The notes under the pieces were generated by a model, which had not been told where the DNA came from, ran no database searches, and saw nothing but the letters and a program-made list of their open reading frames with translations. Both the position numbers and the translations under genes were made by a program. A stretch of 64,000 nucleotides of DNA from Alcaligenes faecalis (GTDB taxonomy: Bacteria > Pseudomonadota > Gammaproteobacteria > Burkholderiales > Burkholderiaceae_B): the NCBI RefSeq assembly GCF_002443155.1, contig NZ_CP023667.1:1488001-1552000 (forward strand). Reading direction: 5' to 3'. Positions 8,824 through 17,602 of this stretch are shown here, in pieces. Position 1 is the first letter of the stretch. Every line of letters begins with the position of its first letter.

Positions 8824-8872
8824 CACCGAGTAAAGTTGAGAATTCAAACAACAAGACTGGGGAGACAAAACG

Positions 8873-10036
8873 ATGGGATTGAAAAGTGGATCGGCGTCGG
8901 TCTGGGTGGCCGGATTTTTGTCGGTGTTGATTGCCTATGCCGGGCCTTTGCTGATCTTTATTCAGGCCGCACAAGTAGGCCGGATTGCCGATGCGGAGCT
9001 GATCTCCTGGATCTGGGCAATTTCCATAGGCGCTGGTTTGAGCGGTTTGCTCCTGAGTGCGTATCTGAAACTGCCCATTATTACGGCCTGGTCCGCGCCA
9101 GGCACGGCCTTGCTGCTGACCCTGTTTCCAGGCATCACCATGCCTGAAGTGGTGGGGGCGTATCTTAGCGCCGCCTTGATTATCGTCGTCATTGGTCTGA
9201 CAGGCGGTTTTGAAAAGATTCTTTCCTTCATCCCCAAAGGCATTGCCGGGGGCATGATGGCCGGTATTTTGCTCCAGTTCGGTATGGCGGCGTTCAAGTC
9301 CAGCAGTGACATGCCCGCCATCGTACTGGTGATGTTGGCGGTGTACTTGCTGGGCAAGCGTTTCTTGCCGCGTTACGCGATTGTGCTGGTGGCCTTGTCC
9401 GGATTTGTGATGGCCATGGCCAGCGGCCAAGTGCATATGGAAGCGTTCCAGCTGGAGCTGGCCCGTCCGGTGTGGATTAGCCCGGAATTCAATATTGCGA
9501 CCTTGTTAAGCCTGACTTTGCCCTTGGTGCTTGTCAGTTTGACGGGACAGTATCTGCCCGGCATGGCGGTCTTGCAGTTGGCGGGTTACCCCACGCCATC
9601 GCGCCCCGTGCTGGCTGGCACCGGCTTGGCCTCGATGCTGGTGGCCTGTTTTGGTGGCATCACTATTGTGCTGTCTTCCATTACCGCCGCCTTGTGTACG
9701 GGCAAGGATGCTCATCCTGACCCGGACAAGCGTTATGTGGCCGGTATTGCCAATGGCGTGTTTTATCTTTTGGGCGGCACTTTTGCCGGCTCGATTGTGT
9801 ATTTGTTTACCGCTTTGCCCGCCTCCTTGATTGCAGCCCTGGCGGGTCTGGCTTTGATAGGGGCCATCGTGGCCAATGTGCGGGTGATGGTCAGTGAAAG
9901 CGGCTATATCGAGCCGTCTGTCATCACATTTCTAACTACCGCATCAGGTATGAGCTTGTTTGGATTGGGCGCCGCATTTTGGGGCGTGGTGTTTGGCTTG
10001 GTGGCTTATCGCCTGCTTGGGTCCAAACATAAGTGA
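8873..10036 (+). CDS. benE: BenE-type benzoate/H+ symporter
   Basis: 387 residues, about eleven to twelve hydrophobic segments throughout. The N-terminal ITAWSAPGTALL signature and PKGIAGGMMAGILLQFG loop are characteristic of the BenE family of benzoate-proton symporters. It is an inner-membrane carrier. It sits 99 bp after catC at the end of the catechol genes although no benABCD (benzoate dioxygenase) genes are in the window; benzoate taken up would reach catechol through those genes elsewhere. Only 16 bp separate it from the next gene, a GTPase. Confidence 0.9.
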   Translation: MGLKSGSASVWVAGFLSVLIAYAGPLLIFIQAAQVGRIADAELISWIWAISIGAGLSGLLLSAYLKLPIITAWSAPGTALLLTLFPGITMPEVVGAYLSAALIIVVIGLTGGFEKILSFIPKGIAGGMMAGILLQFGMAAFKSSSDMPAIVLVMLAVYLLGKRFLPRYAIVLVALSGFVMAMASGQVHMEAFQLELARPVWISPEFNIATLLSLTLPLVLVSLTGQYLPGMAVLQLAGYPTPSRPVLAGTGLASMLVACFGGITIVLSSITAALCTGKDAHPDPDKRYVAGIANGVFYLLGGTFAGSIVYLFTALPASLIAALAGLALIGAIVANVRVMVSESGYIEPSVITFLTTASGMSLFGLGAAFWGVVFGLVAYRLLGSKHK

Positions 10037-10052
10037 AAAAAAGGAAGAGACT

Positions 10053-11315
10053 ATGAATCAGTTGGCACTATCCCTTGATCAAGTATTGGAGCCTGTGTTG
10101 GCCGTGTTGCCACAGCGCCGCTGGGATCTGGATCGTTTGCGCGTTCTCTTGCAATTGAACGTGCCGCCAACGGTGACCGTAGTCGGTAAATACAATCACG
10201 GTAAAAGTCGTCTGCTCAATGAGTTGATGGGCAGTGATGTGTTCAATGTGGCTGACCGCCGTGAAACCGTTGTGCTGGCCGAGCACGTCCATGAAGGCGT
10301 GCGCTGGCTGGATGCGCCGGGTCTGTATGCAGACGTGGCCTTGCAGGATGATGCCCTGGCACGTGAAGCCATGGGCTTGCAGGCGGATATTCGCCTGTTC
10401 GTCCACGCTGCCAAAGAAGGTGAGCTGGACGCCTTGGAAAGCAATTTGCTGCAAGAGCTGGCCGCAGATCATCAGCGCTCGCAGCGTCAGAACCTGATGG
10501 TCATCAGCCAGATTGACCAGTTGGCCGATGACGAACAACAAGAGAAAGTGCTGGGCGCGATTCAGCAGCAGTGTGCCGGTGTGACGTTGCATCCGGTGTC
10601 CAGCACCCGCTATCGTCAGGGCCGTGAAGGTGGCAAGCAGCGCATGCTGGAGAAAAGCGGAATCCCGGCTTTGCAGGCTTCTTTGGAAGCTGCCTTGAAG
10701 CGTGTGCCGCAAGCCCGCGAGTTCGAGCGTGAAGCCTTGCTGACCGAGCTGACGCAAGAGTTGAACGCCTTGCAGCAATCGCAAGAGCAAAGTTTGCACA
10801 GCCTGCAGCAGACGCAAAAGCAGCAGCATAGTGATTTTGTGGAAGGTCTGCGCAAGATTCTGGAAGGCATAGCAAAGGATCTGGAGCCGGTGGTCAATGC
10901 TCCCGGTGTGGATCATTCCCTGGTGCCGGATACCTTCGAGTTTGGTTTCAAGATGACGGCAGGCAAGCAAGAGCGTGCCCGTTTGCAGATTGCCTATTCG
11001 CGTGCGTGTATTGCGATCAATGGTCACCTGGTGGAATACGGTGCCGTAGGTTTGCCAGCGGCTCAACGTACTTCGGTGCGCAGCATGGATACCGTCATGA
11101 TTGCGGTGATGGGTGTGTCGGTGAAGTACCGTGCCGATCTGCGCCGCATCTTCTGCGAACAGGCCGGACGCGACAAGCTGGTTCAGGACTTCACCCATTA
11201 TTTTGAAGTCTCGGATGGCCGTGTGGCTTTGGAAAAGCAGATCGAAACGACTGAAAACCAGCTTGAGCAAACGCGCCAGGCGTTGGAAGGTCTGTCCACA
11301 TTGGAGCATGTGTGA
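10053..11315 (+). CDS. Dynamin-like/Era-like GTPase, first of a tandem pair
   Basis: 420 residues from ATG 10053, preceded by AAGGAAGAGA. GTPase motifs are the P-loop GKYNHGKS at residues 45-52, G3 DAPG near 90, and a G4-like SQID near 155. The second half is helical and Gln/Glu-rich, as in stalks of bacterial dynamin-like proteins. Bacterial dynamin-like proteins often occur as neighbouring pairs and act on membranes. It follows benE by 16 bp and overlaps the second GTPase by one base, so all three are probably cotranscribed. No transmembrane segment is evident. Function is unknown; a role with membrane stress from aromatic acids is only a guess from position. Confidence 0.75.
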   Translation: MNQLALSLDQVLEPVLAVLPQRRWDLDRLRVLLQLNVPPTVTVVGKYNHGKSRLLNELMGSDVFNVADRRETVVLAEHVHEGVRWLDAPGLYADVALQDDALAREAMGLQADIRLFVHAAKEGELDALESNLLQELAADHQRSQRQNLMVISQIDQLADDEQQEKVLGAIQQQCAGVTLHPVSSTRYRQGREGGKQRMLEKSGIPALQASLEAALKRVPQAREFEREALLTELTQELNALQQSQEQSLHSLQQTQKQQHSDFVEGLRKILEGIAKDLEPVVNAPGVDHSLVPDTFEFGFKMTAGKQERARLQIAYSRACIAINGHLVEYGAVGLPAAQRTSVRSMDTVMIAVMGVSVKYRADLRRIFCEQAGRDKLVQDFTHYFEVSDGRVALEKQIETTENQLEQTRQALEGLSTLEHV

Positions 11316-12856
11316 TGTCGGTGGAAAGCACGTTTATCAAGGCGGTTGCGGAGCTCAATCCTGCCAGTCAGGATATGCAGCCCGCTATTGCCAGGATGGA
11401 GCAGTGGCTGGCGGATTTGGGCCAGACGACCGTGGCGCAAGCCTTGTCCGGCACGGCTTTGGTCGAGCAGGGCGTATTGGCGCAAAGTGCTCAACAAGTG
11501 AATCAACAGTTGCAGGCACAAAGAGAAGCCTGGGCGGCGTCCTGGTCTGCATTGGCACCGGCGCAGGAATTGGCGGATCGTTTCCGCGATCGCATCATGC
11601 TGCTGGTGTTTGGCTCCTTTAATGCTGGTAAAAGCTCCTTGTGCAATTTCCTGGCGGATCGTTTTCGTCGTCAGGGTCATAGCGTGGATTTCTTCCGTCT
11701 TGCCGATGGGCAGATGCAGCCCATGCCTGAGGGTTTTCAGGAAGGCGCAACGGAAACCACGGTTGCCTTGCAAGGTGTGTGTCTGGGCGAGAAGCTGGTC
11801 TTGCTGGATACCCCCGGTTTGCACTCGGCCAATGCGCATAATGCGGCTTTGACGCAGCAGTTTCTGGAAAGTACGGATGCGCTCTTGTGGCTGAGCAGCT
11901 CCAGCGCACCGGGGCAGGTTCAGGAACTGGGCGATTTGCTGGTGGAACTGCGCCGCAACAAACCCTTGTTGCCGGTAATTACCCGCAGCGATCGCATCGA
12001 GGAAGATGAGATCGACGACGAGATCGTCAAAGTGCTTTGCAACAAGACAGCCGATAACCGCCAGTTGCAGGAAGAGGACGTGATGACGCGGGCAGCGCAG
12101 GCCCTGAATCATTGGGGTCTGAGCAGTGATTTGCTCAAACCGGCCGTGTCCCTGTCCGTGCATATGGCGCGCAGCCAGCAGGACGAAGAGCAGGGCTTGG
12201 AGCAAGCGGGTTTCGAGCGCTTGTATCTGGCGGTGCAAAACTTGCTGAAACCTGCCTTGGCGTACAAACAGCGCAAACCTGCCGAGCTGCAATTGCACCA
12301 TATTGAAGAGGCAATCCTGAGTCCTCTGAAGCAAACGCTGGAGCAGGCCGCTGCTCAATTGCGTCAGCGTATTGAAGAACAAACAGTAGTCTTGCAAGGC
12401 GCTGTCCAGGCTTTGACCGAAGGCACGTGGCGGCGAGTGGTGCCCCAATTGCCCGAGGTGCTGGAAAAGCATGCCGCTCAGCAAGATGTTGCTGCTGTGC
12501 GTACCGAGCTTGGCCAGAACACAGGCAAGGCATTTGCAGAGCTCAGCCAGACGGTTCTGGCGAATTTCCAGCTGACTCAGCCAGACTTGCCGACACTGAA
12601 TCTGCCTGCTCATATTGGCTATGAAGTGTTCCAGGAGCAGGGGGAAGGGCAAGCGCCGCTGATCGACTACAACCGCTTGTACATGAGCTTGAATGACGTG
12701 GTGATGAATGGCGCTCAGGAGCTGGCGGAACAGGTAGTGGAGCAGGCTGAACAAAGCCTGGAACAGCTCAAGCAGGAGTTGATTGAATTGGAGAATGCCG
12801 TGGCTGATCAGGCCCGGGCTTTGGAGGCAATCAAGCATCAATTGCACGCTGCGTGA
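11315..12856 (+). CDS. Dynamin-like GTPase, second of a tandem pair
   Basis: 513 residues from ATG 11315 (a GTG at 11312 adds one). A helical N-terminal region of about 90 residues precedes the GTPase domain: P-loop VFGSFNAGKSS near 98-108, G3 DTPGLHS and G4 TRSD. The remaining 250 residues are predicted long helices rich in Gln and Glu, ending in a heptad-like segment. The unequal pair (420 and 513 residues) resembles two-component bacterial dynamin-like systems in which the partners form one tether. Adjacent palindrome and metal transporter downstream are probably unrelated. Confidence 0.75.
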   Translation: MSVESTFIKAVAELNPASQDMQPAIARMEQWLADLGQTTVAQALSGTALVEQGVLAQSAQQVNQQLQAQREAWAASWSALAPAQELADRFRDRIMLLVFGSFNAGKSSLCNFLADRFRRQGHSVDFFRLADGQMQPMPEGFQEGATETTVALQGVCLGEKLVLLDTPGLHSANAHNAALTQQFLESTDALLWLSSSSAPGQVQELGDLLVELRRNKPLLPVITRSDRIEEDEIDDEIVKVLCNKTADNRQLQEEDVMTRAAQALNHWGLSSDLLKPAVSLSVHMARSQQDEEQGLEQAGFERLYLAVQNLLKPALAYKQRKPAELQLHHIEEAILSPLKQTLEQAAAQLRQRIEEQTVVLQGAVQALTEGTWRRVVPQLPEVLEKHAAQQDVAAVRTELGQNTGKAFAELSQTVLANFQLTQPDLPTLNLPAHIGYEVFQEQGEGQAPLIDYNRLYMSLNDVVMNGAQELAEQVVEQAEQSLEQLKQELIELENAVADQARALEAIKHQLHAA

Positions 12857-12871
12857 GGCAGTATTAATTCG

Positions 12872-12893
12872 GTTTTGCATTGCCATGCAAAAC
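12872..12893. terminator. Hairpin after the GTPase pair
   Basis: A 9-bp perfect inverted repeat (GTTTTGCAT and ATGCAAAAC, 4-base loop) 16 bp after the second GTPase stop. It lacks a T-run, so termination is uncertain. Confidence 0.35.
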
Positions 12894-12957
12894 ACAGAAA
12901 ACCGGCTGGAGAGCGGTCAACCCCCAAGCTGATTTCATGGATTGTGGCTTATTTGTT

Positions 12958-12986
12958 GAAATGCTAATGATAATTGTTAGCATTTC
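12958..12986. promoter_or_regulatory. Metal-regulator (Fur/Zur-type) palindrome upstream of ZIP gene
   Basis: A perfect 10-bp inverted repeat GAAATGCTAA / TTAGCATTTC around a 9-base centre that contains TGATAATTG. The sequence resembles Fur-superfamily boxes (AT-rich, TGATAAT core, GAAATG ends as in Zur boxes). It is 135 bp upstream of a ZIP-family metal transporter, so zinc- or iron-dependent control is likely. Which regulator binds cannot be told. Confidence 0.6.
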
Positions 12987-13049
12987 GATATTTATGTTTT
13001 AAATCGAAGATGAAGTCGCTATGATGGTTTGTACAGCATCCATGCCTTA

Positions 13050-13076
13050 GCCAAGAGCCGTTTTGCGGCTCTTGGC
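13050..13076. other. Strong hairpin in the ZIP leader
   Basis: An 11-bp perfect stem (GCCAAGAGCCG and CGGCTCTTGGC, 5-base loop) between the metal-type palindrome and the ZIP start. There is no T-run after it; it could be a leader structure or the end of an upstream transcript. Confidence 0.4.
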
Positions 13077-13120
13077 GTCTGTAGTAGGCAAACCTGGATT
13101 GCGTAATTTTCTGGGGGCGC

Positions 13121-14054
13121 ATGGCTATGAAACCGAAAACAAGCCACTACTTTTTACCCAATAAGGGAACCTCGCCTAACTGGCGCCAACACCTGCGCCT
13201 GTGGGTTGGACTGATCATTTCCATGGGCGGCGTCTGGGCGCTCTGTCATCAGTTCTGGCTGTATGCACAAGATCACCCGGTGGTCTTGCAGGCCCTGGTA
13301 GGCGGCTCCATTGCTGCGTTGGCCACGGCACTGGGGACTGTGCCTGTCATGTTTTCTCAAACCATGTCGCAGCGTACGCAAGATACGCTGTATGGCTTTG
13401 GGGCAGGGGTGATGCTGGCTGCTTGTGCTTTCTCGCTGGTTCTGCCGGGTCTGGAAGCAGCAGGTGTTTGGCGGTGGTGCTTGGGGGGCGGGTTCCGCCG
13501 TGGGCCTGTCCATCTTGTTGGGTGCCGCAGCCTTGATGCTGCTTGATCGCATCCTGCCACACGAGCACTTCATCAAAGGGCGTGAAGGCCCTGGCAGCGC
13601 CTCGTCTACCAAGCTGCGCCGCACCTGGCTGTTTGTGATTGCCATTACGTTGCACAACTTCCCGGAAGGCTTGGCCATTGGCGTGGGCTATGTGGGTAAT
13701 GAAGGTGTGCGCGCCAATGCGCTGGCCACGGGTATTGCCATTCAGGACGTGCCTGAAGGTCTGGTGGTGGCGCTGGCCTTGCTGGCCGCCGGTTACAGCC
13801 GTACTTTCTCGGTAGTTTTGGGGATGGCCAGTGGTCTGGTTGAGCCGGTTGGGGCCGTGCTGGGTGCGGTGGCTGTCAGCAGCTCGCTGGTGCTTCTGCC
13901 TTTTGGTCTGGGCTTTGCGGCGGGTGCCATGCTGTTTGTGATCAGCCACGAGATCATTCCCGAATCGCACCGGCAAGGACATGAAACCTTTGCGACGGGT
14001 GGTTTGATGATTGGCTTTGTCCTGATGATGTTGCTGGATACTGCTTTAGGATAA
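13121..14054 (+). pseudogene. ZIP-family metal transporter, interrupted by a frameshift
   Basis: Two overlapping frames together make one ZIP protein. The first (from 13121) gives the N-terminus and first helices to about LVLPGLEAA. The second, read from about 13460 to 14054, continues VFGGGAWGAGSAVGLS and holds the metal-binding helices HNFPEGLAIGVG and QDVPEG. Bringing the frames together needs one base fewer (or two more) around 13455-13485, a region that includes a G6 run. ZIP proteins import zinc, iron or manganese across the inner membrane. Either a real inactivating mutation or a sequencing error; the intact flanks and conserved motifs suggest a recent event. Confidence 0.75.
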
Positions 14055-14064
14055 GCAGGTCCGC

Positions 14065-14111
14065 AAAAAAAATAGCCTGAACAAGCTTGTCTTGTTTCAG
14101 GCTATTTTTTT
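14065..14111. terminator. Bidirectional rho-independent terminator
   Basis: A near-perfect stem (AATAGCCTGAACAAG against CTTGTTTCAGGCTATT, one bulged base) flanked by A8 on the left and T7 on the right, 11 bp after the ZIP stop. The T-run merges into the hexanucleotide repeat. Confidence 0.85.
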
Positions 14112-14222
14112 GGCTTTGGCTTTGGCTTTGGCTTTGGCTTTGGCTTTGGCTTTGGCTTTGGCTTTGGCTTTGGCTTTGGCTTTGGCTTTGGCTTTGGCTT
14201 TGGCTTTGGCTTTGGCTTTGGC
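14109..14222. repeat. Hexanucleotide tandem repeat (TTTGGC)x19
   Basis: Nineteen uninterrupted copies of TTTGGC. In all frames it reads as dipeptide repeats (Ala-Leu, Lys-Ala, Ser-Gln), so the open frames crossing it are artefacts. It begins inside the terminator T-run and ends 225 bp upstream of the ABC ATPase gene. Perfect short repeats of this length normally vary between isolates by slipped-strand mispairing, and here could alter spacing ahead of the ABC gene. Confidence 0.95.
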
Positions 14223-14446
14223 TGTAGATCCGCGCATGAATGCCTGGCAAGATTGTTCCCGACAAGGTTTTTGCTTTATTTTTGCTGAACCCTGCATGGT
14301 CACGGCGCAGCAAGCAGCCCAAACTTCAGTTAATAAAGACCTATACTAGGGCGCCTGTTTGGGGCAGCCCCGAACTTGTTTTTTTATCCCGCCTCGGCAC
14401 AGCATCTTGTATCTGTCCAGGCGCTTCTTTAGCAGTGATTTCCAGC

Positions 14447-15061
14447 ATGCTACGCATAGAAAATCTCAGTAAAAACTATGGCGATTACCCCGTTTTCAAA
14501 GGGCTGACTCATACATTTCAGCCAGGCTGCGTGGCGCTTTGTGAAGAAGACAGCACCGGTAAATCCACCTTGCTGAATATCATCGCAGGTTTGCTCGAAC
14601 CGGATGCGGGGGAAGTGTGGATAGACGGGCATTCGCTGATGAAAGCCCCCCGACAAGCCCGCGCCCGTATGGCTTATGTGCCGGACAACTGCATGCTGTT
14701 TCCGTCCCAGACAGGCCGCGAACTGCTGGAACAAATCGCCGCAGAAAAGAACACCCATGTGGATGACAATGCGCTGGATCTGGCCTGCCGATTAGGGCTG
14801 GAGCCACATTTGGACAAGCGCTTTGAGCAGATGTCCACAGGCACGCGCCGCAAGGTATTTCTGACGGCGGCGGCCTTGGGTGACCCGGCAGTGATCATTG
14901 CCGATGGCCCCAGCAATGGCCTGGATACGCAGGCTCGTGCCGCTTTGGCGGAGCAGTTCCAGATCTGGTCGCAAGAACGTGTTGTGCTGTTCGCCAGCTA
15001 CGATGCCGAGTTGCTTGAGGCTTGCGGAGCAGAAATAATCAATATTGCCGAGCTGGTTTAG
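14447..15061 (+). CDS. ABC-transporter-like ATPase with degenerate catalytic motifs
   Basis: 204 residues from ATG 14447. Overall order and spacing fit a CcmA-type ABC ATPase, but key positions differ. The P-loop is EEDSTGKST (first Gly replaced by Glu33, Lys39 kept). The signature is MSTGT rather than LSGGQ. Walker B reads VIIADGPSNGLD, with Gly where the catalytic Glu should be. The H-loop reads FASYD, with Tyr for His. No permease gene is next to it. It may bind nucleotide without turning over, or act as a regulator. A GTG at 14432 is an alternative start. Confidence 0.75.
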   Translation: MLRIENLSKNYGDYPVFKGLTHTFQPGCVALCEEDSTGKSTLLNIIAGLLEPDAGEVWIDGHSLMKAPRQARARMAYVPDNCMLFPSQTGRELLEQIAAEKNTHVDDNALDLACRLGLEPHLDKRFEQMSTGTRRKVFLTAAALGDPAVIIADGPSNGLDTQARAALAEQFQIWSQERVVLFASYDAELLEACGAEIINIAELV

Positions 15062-15261
15062 ACCTTGGGCAGTGCCCGCTATCTACAAGTTAATCAGCCT
15101 GAAGAAAGAGGCGGAGAACGCTTTGGAAAACAAGCGTCCTCTGCCTCTTTTGCCGTGAGTGTTTCCTGATCAGCCCATAAATTCGGCAATCCTACGGATT
15201 CTTTCAGTCGTTCAGATCCCTACTATGGTTCTGCCAAACAAACCAAAAGAAAGGAGACGAC

Positions 15262-16371
15262 ATGGCAACAGGATATATTTGGAACACACTTTACGGCTGG
15301 GTAGATACCGGGACGGGCAGTCTTGCCTCGGCCAATCTGGGTGCCCGTTTGCAGCCGATCAGCCACCACCTGGCTCATCCCGATACGAAGCGCCGCTTTC
15401 ACGAGCTGGTTTGTGCCTCCGGTCAAATTGATCATCTGACCAGCATCCAGGCCAAGCCTGCACGCGACAAGGATATTTTGCGTGCTCATACGGCCGAGCA
15501 TCTGGAAAACATGAAGCGTGTCAGCGCCTTGCCAACCGGCGGCGATACGGGCGATGGCATAACCACCATGGGGAATGGTGGCCTTGAAATTGCCATGCTT
15601 TCCGCGGGTGGCGCTATTGAGATGGTCAAGAAAGTGGTTAGCCGGGAAGTCAGCAATGGCTATGCGCTGGTGAACCCTCCTGGCCACCATGCACCCCGTG
15701 CCGGGGCAATGGGTTTTTGCATTTTCAATAACACCTCGGTGGCGGCGGCGTATGCGCGCGAGGAATTGGGTCTGGATCGTGTCGCCATTCTGGATTGGGA
15801 CGTGCACCACGGGAATGGCACGCAGGATATCTGGTGGAATGATCCTTCGGTTCTGACTATTTCCCTGCACCAGCATCTGTGCTTCCCGGCCAATAGCGGC
15901 TTTACGACTGAGCGTGGTGAGGGTGAAGGCCTGGGCTACAACCTGAATATCCCCCTGCCTCCTGGCGGCGGGAATGCCGCCTACCTCTATGCCATGGAAA
16001 AAGTGGTGTTACCTGCGCTGCGCGCCTATAAACCGCAGCTGATTATTGTGGGTTCGGGCTTTGATGCCAGCATGATGGACCCGCTGGCACGCATGATGGT
16101 GACGGCTTCCGGTTTCCGGCAAATGGCGCGTCAGGTGATCGACTGCGCCGAGGAAGTCTGCGAAGGACGTATCGCCTTTGTGCAGGAAGGGGGTTATAGC
16201 CCACATTACTTGCCATTCTGCGGTCAGGCCGTGATTGAAGAGCTGACTGGCGTACGTACGCTGGCTGATCCTTACGCGGAGTTCCTGGGTGGGATGGGCG
16301 GCGATACGCTGCTGGATGCAGAACGTGCTTGCGTGGATGAGGCGGCAAACTTGCTAAGCGGTCTGCGTTAA
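15262..16371 (+). CDS. Histone-deacetylase-like amidohydrolase (class 2 HDAC family)
   Basis: 369 residues behind a strong AAAGGAGACGAC ribosome site. It matches the known FB188 HDAH in length and in long stretches. Zinc ligands Asp180, His182 (DWDVHHG) and Asp268 (GSGFDAS), the charge-relay pair His142-His143 (PPGHHAP) and the transition-state Tyr312 (GGYSPH) all fall at the FB188 numbers. The enzyme is a zinc deacylase; the natural substrate is unsettled, with acetylpolyamines or other acylamides considered for the family. Monocistronic, with a LuxR regulator converging from the other side. Confidence 0.92.
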   Translation: MATGYIWNTLYGWVDTGTGSLASANLGARLQPISHHLAHPDTKRRFHELVCASGQIDHLTSIQAKPARDKDILRAHTAEHLENMKRVSALPTGGDTGDGITTMGNGGLEIAMLSAGGAIEMVKKVVSREVSNGYALVNPPGHHAPRAGAMGFCIFNNTSVAAAYAREELGLDRVAILDWDVHHGNGTQDIWWNDPSVLTISLHQHLCFPANSGFTTERGEGEGLGYNLNIPLPPGGGNAAYLYAMEKVVLPALRAYKPQLIIVGSGFDASMMDPLARMMVTASGFRQMARQVIDCAEEVCEGRIAFVQEGGYSPHYLPFCGQAVIEELTGVRTLADPYAEFLGGMGGDTLLDAERACVDEAANLLSGLR

Positions 16372-16417
16372 CTCGCCTTTATGCGCATGGCTTGAACGGC
16401 ACCTCGGACCTTGCCGT

Positions 16418-17353
16418 TTAGTGGCAGAGTCCAGGCACCGCCGCCAGGATCGCACCATGAGCATCCGGCACATACCAATGATTCAGAGCCGCTTGGACAG
16501 CGGCTTCTGTTCGTCTGGTAATGTCCAGCTTGCGCAGCAAGGAGGTGACATGTGAATGCACGGTGCGCTCGCTCAAAAACAGACTGGCTGCAATTTCCCG
16601 GTCGGTATAGCCCGTCACTAGCCAGCCCAGCACCTGCATTTCCTTGGCACTGAGCGCAGCGGGTAAGGGGGCAGGCACCAGTCGCACCAGAACATCGCCC
16701 TTGGGAAAACGCTGCGCTTGCAGTCGATAGCTTCGTTTGCCTTCCAGCCAGAACGCTTGCAAGGTCGAGGTTTCCTGGCCCATGAAGGACAAGGCTTTAG
16801 CCAGTGCGGGGCTGAACTGGGAAGCGTTAGAGAGCATGTCCTCACGCATGATCAGCCCGCCTGCCTGTGGCACCAGATGCAAGACGACGCCGTTTTGCGA
16901 GACCATGTTCTGCATGGCATCTTCCAGCAAGATTTTCGCGCCCAGAGCCAGTGTACGCACGTGGCGATTGAAGCTTCCTGCTTGTTGGGAAGAGAAGTGG
17001 ATCATCCCCAAGTACGAGTCCCCGCGCTGTAGTTCTACCGTCATCCCATCCTGAAACCCGCCGCGAAGCAGAGCATCGGTATAGATGGCAGTACTGCGAA
17101 AGGGTGGATCCATGGTGTCCGAGCACTCGGAAATAGAAGGCGGCAGCAAATCGTGCGGAGAGGCCTGTGCTGTAAATCCCGGTGCGTAGATTTGTGGAAA
17201 GCCCGTTCCCAAGGCAGAGGCACAGTTCAGGTTATAGCCTTCGCAATGCAACTCCAGATGTGTACGGCTTTGCGGTGCACACCCCAAAAGCTGCACCGCA
17301 TCGAAGTGAAACAGGGAACGCAGGGATTGAATACGATCGCAGAGACTCAACAT
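16418..17353 (-). CDS. LuxR-family transcriptional regulator
   Basis: 311 residues. The last 65 form a LuxR/FixJ-type helix-turn-helix: LSAKEMQVLGWLVTGYTDRE, then ASLFLSERTVHSHVTSLLRKLDI. The first 240 residues look like a GAF-type or unassigned sensor domain, with no receiver aspartate cluster or autoinducer signature. It converges on the HDAC gene with a 46-bp gap. Target genes are unknown. Confidence 0.8.
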   Translation of the reverse strand: MLSLCDRIQSLRSLFHFDAVQLLGCAPQSRTHLELHCEGYNLNCASALGTGFPQIYAPGFTAQASPHDLLPPSISECSDTMDPPFRSTAIYTDALLRGGFQDGMTVELQRGDSYLGMIHFSSQQAGSFNRHVRTLALGAKILLEDAMQNMVSQNGVVLHLVPQAGGLIMREDMLSNASQFSPALAKALSFMGQETSTLQAFWLEGKRSYRLQAQRFPKGDVLVRLVPAPLPAALSAKEMQVLGWLVTGYTDREIAASLFLSERTVHSHVTSLLRKLDITRRTEAAVQAALNHWYVPDAHGAILAAVPGLCH

Positions 17354-17481
17354 GGCGGGGGCCTGAGGACGAGTTTGGTAAGGGCGCTAACAATCAACAT
17401 AGCGTTTGGTGATTGAGAGCGCAATTGGGCCAAACCCAGGCTTGGAAGTGGGGCCGAGTATGGGTGCATCCCCAAAGCAAA

Positions 17482-17503
17482 AACCCTCCAGAAGTGGAGG
17501 GTT
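17482..17503 (-). terminator. Terminator of the sodA operon
   Basis: A 9-bp perfect stem (AACCCTCCA and TGGAGGGTT, 4-base loop) followed on the minus strand by TTTTGC. It lies 100 bp downstream of the sodA stop. Confidence 0.6.
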
Positions 17504-17602
17504 GCTTGAAAAAGGCGGCAAGCCAAACTGCTTGATACCGCCCATCTCCGGGCGGGGAGATAGGGTTAAGGCAGCTTGTCAAAGACACGCTGTAAAACTG
17601 CC

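Noticed and set aside
11198..12895. 565-codon antisense frame across the second GTPase
   Set aside because: A shadow caused by GC-rich codon use opposite a gene with full GTPase motifs.
14109..14222. Possible CRISPR-like array
   Set aside because: The unit is 6 bp with no spacers; it is a simple sequence repeat.
13954..14349. Open frames with Ala-Leu, Ser-Gln or Lys-Ala dipeptide runs on both strands
   Set aside because: They arise only from the (TTTGGC)19 repeat and lack ribosome sites or flanking protein-like sequence.
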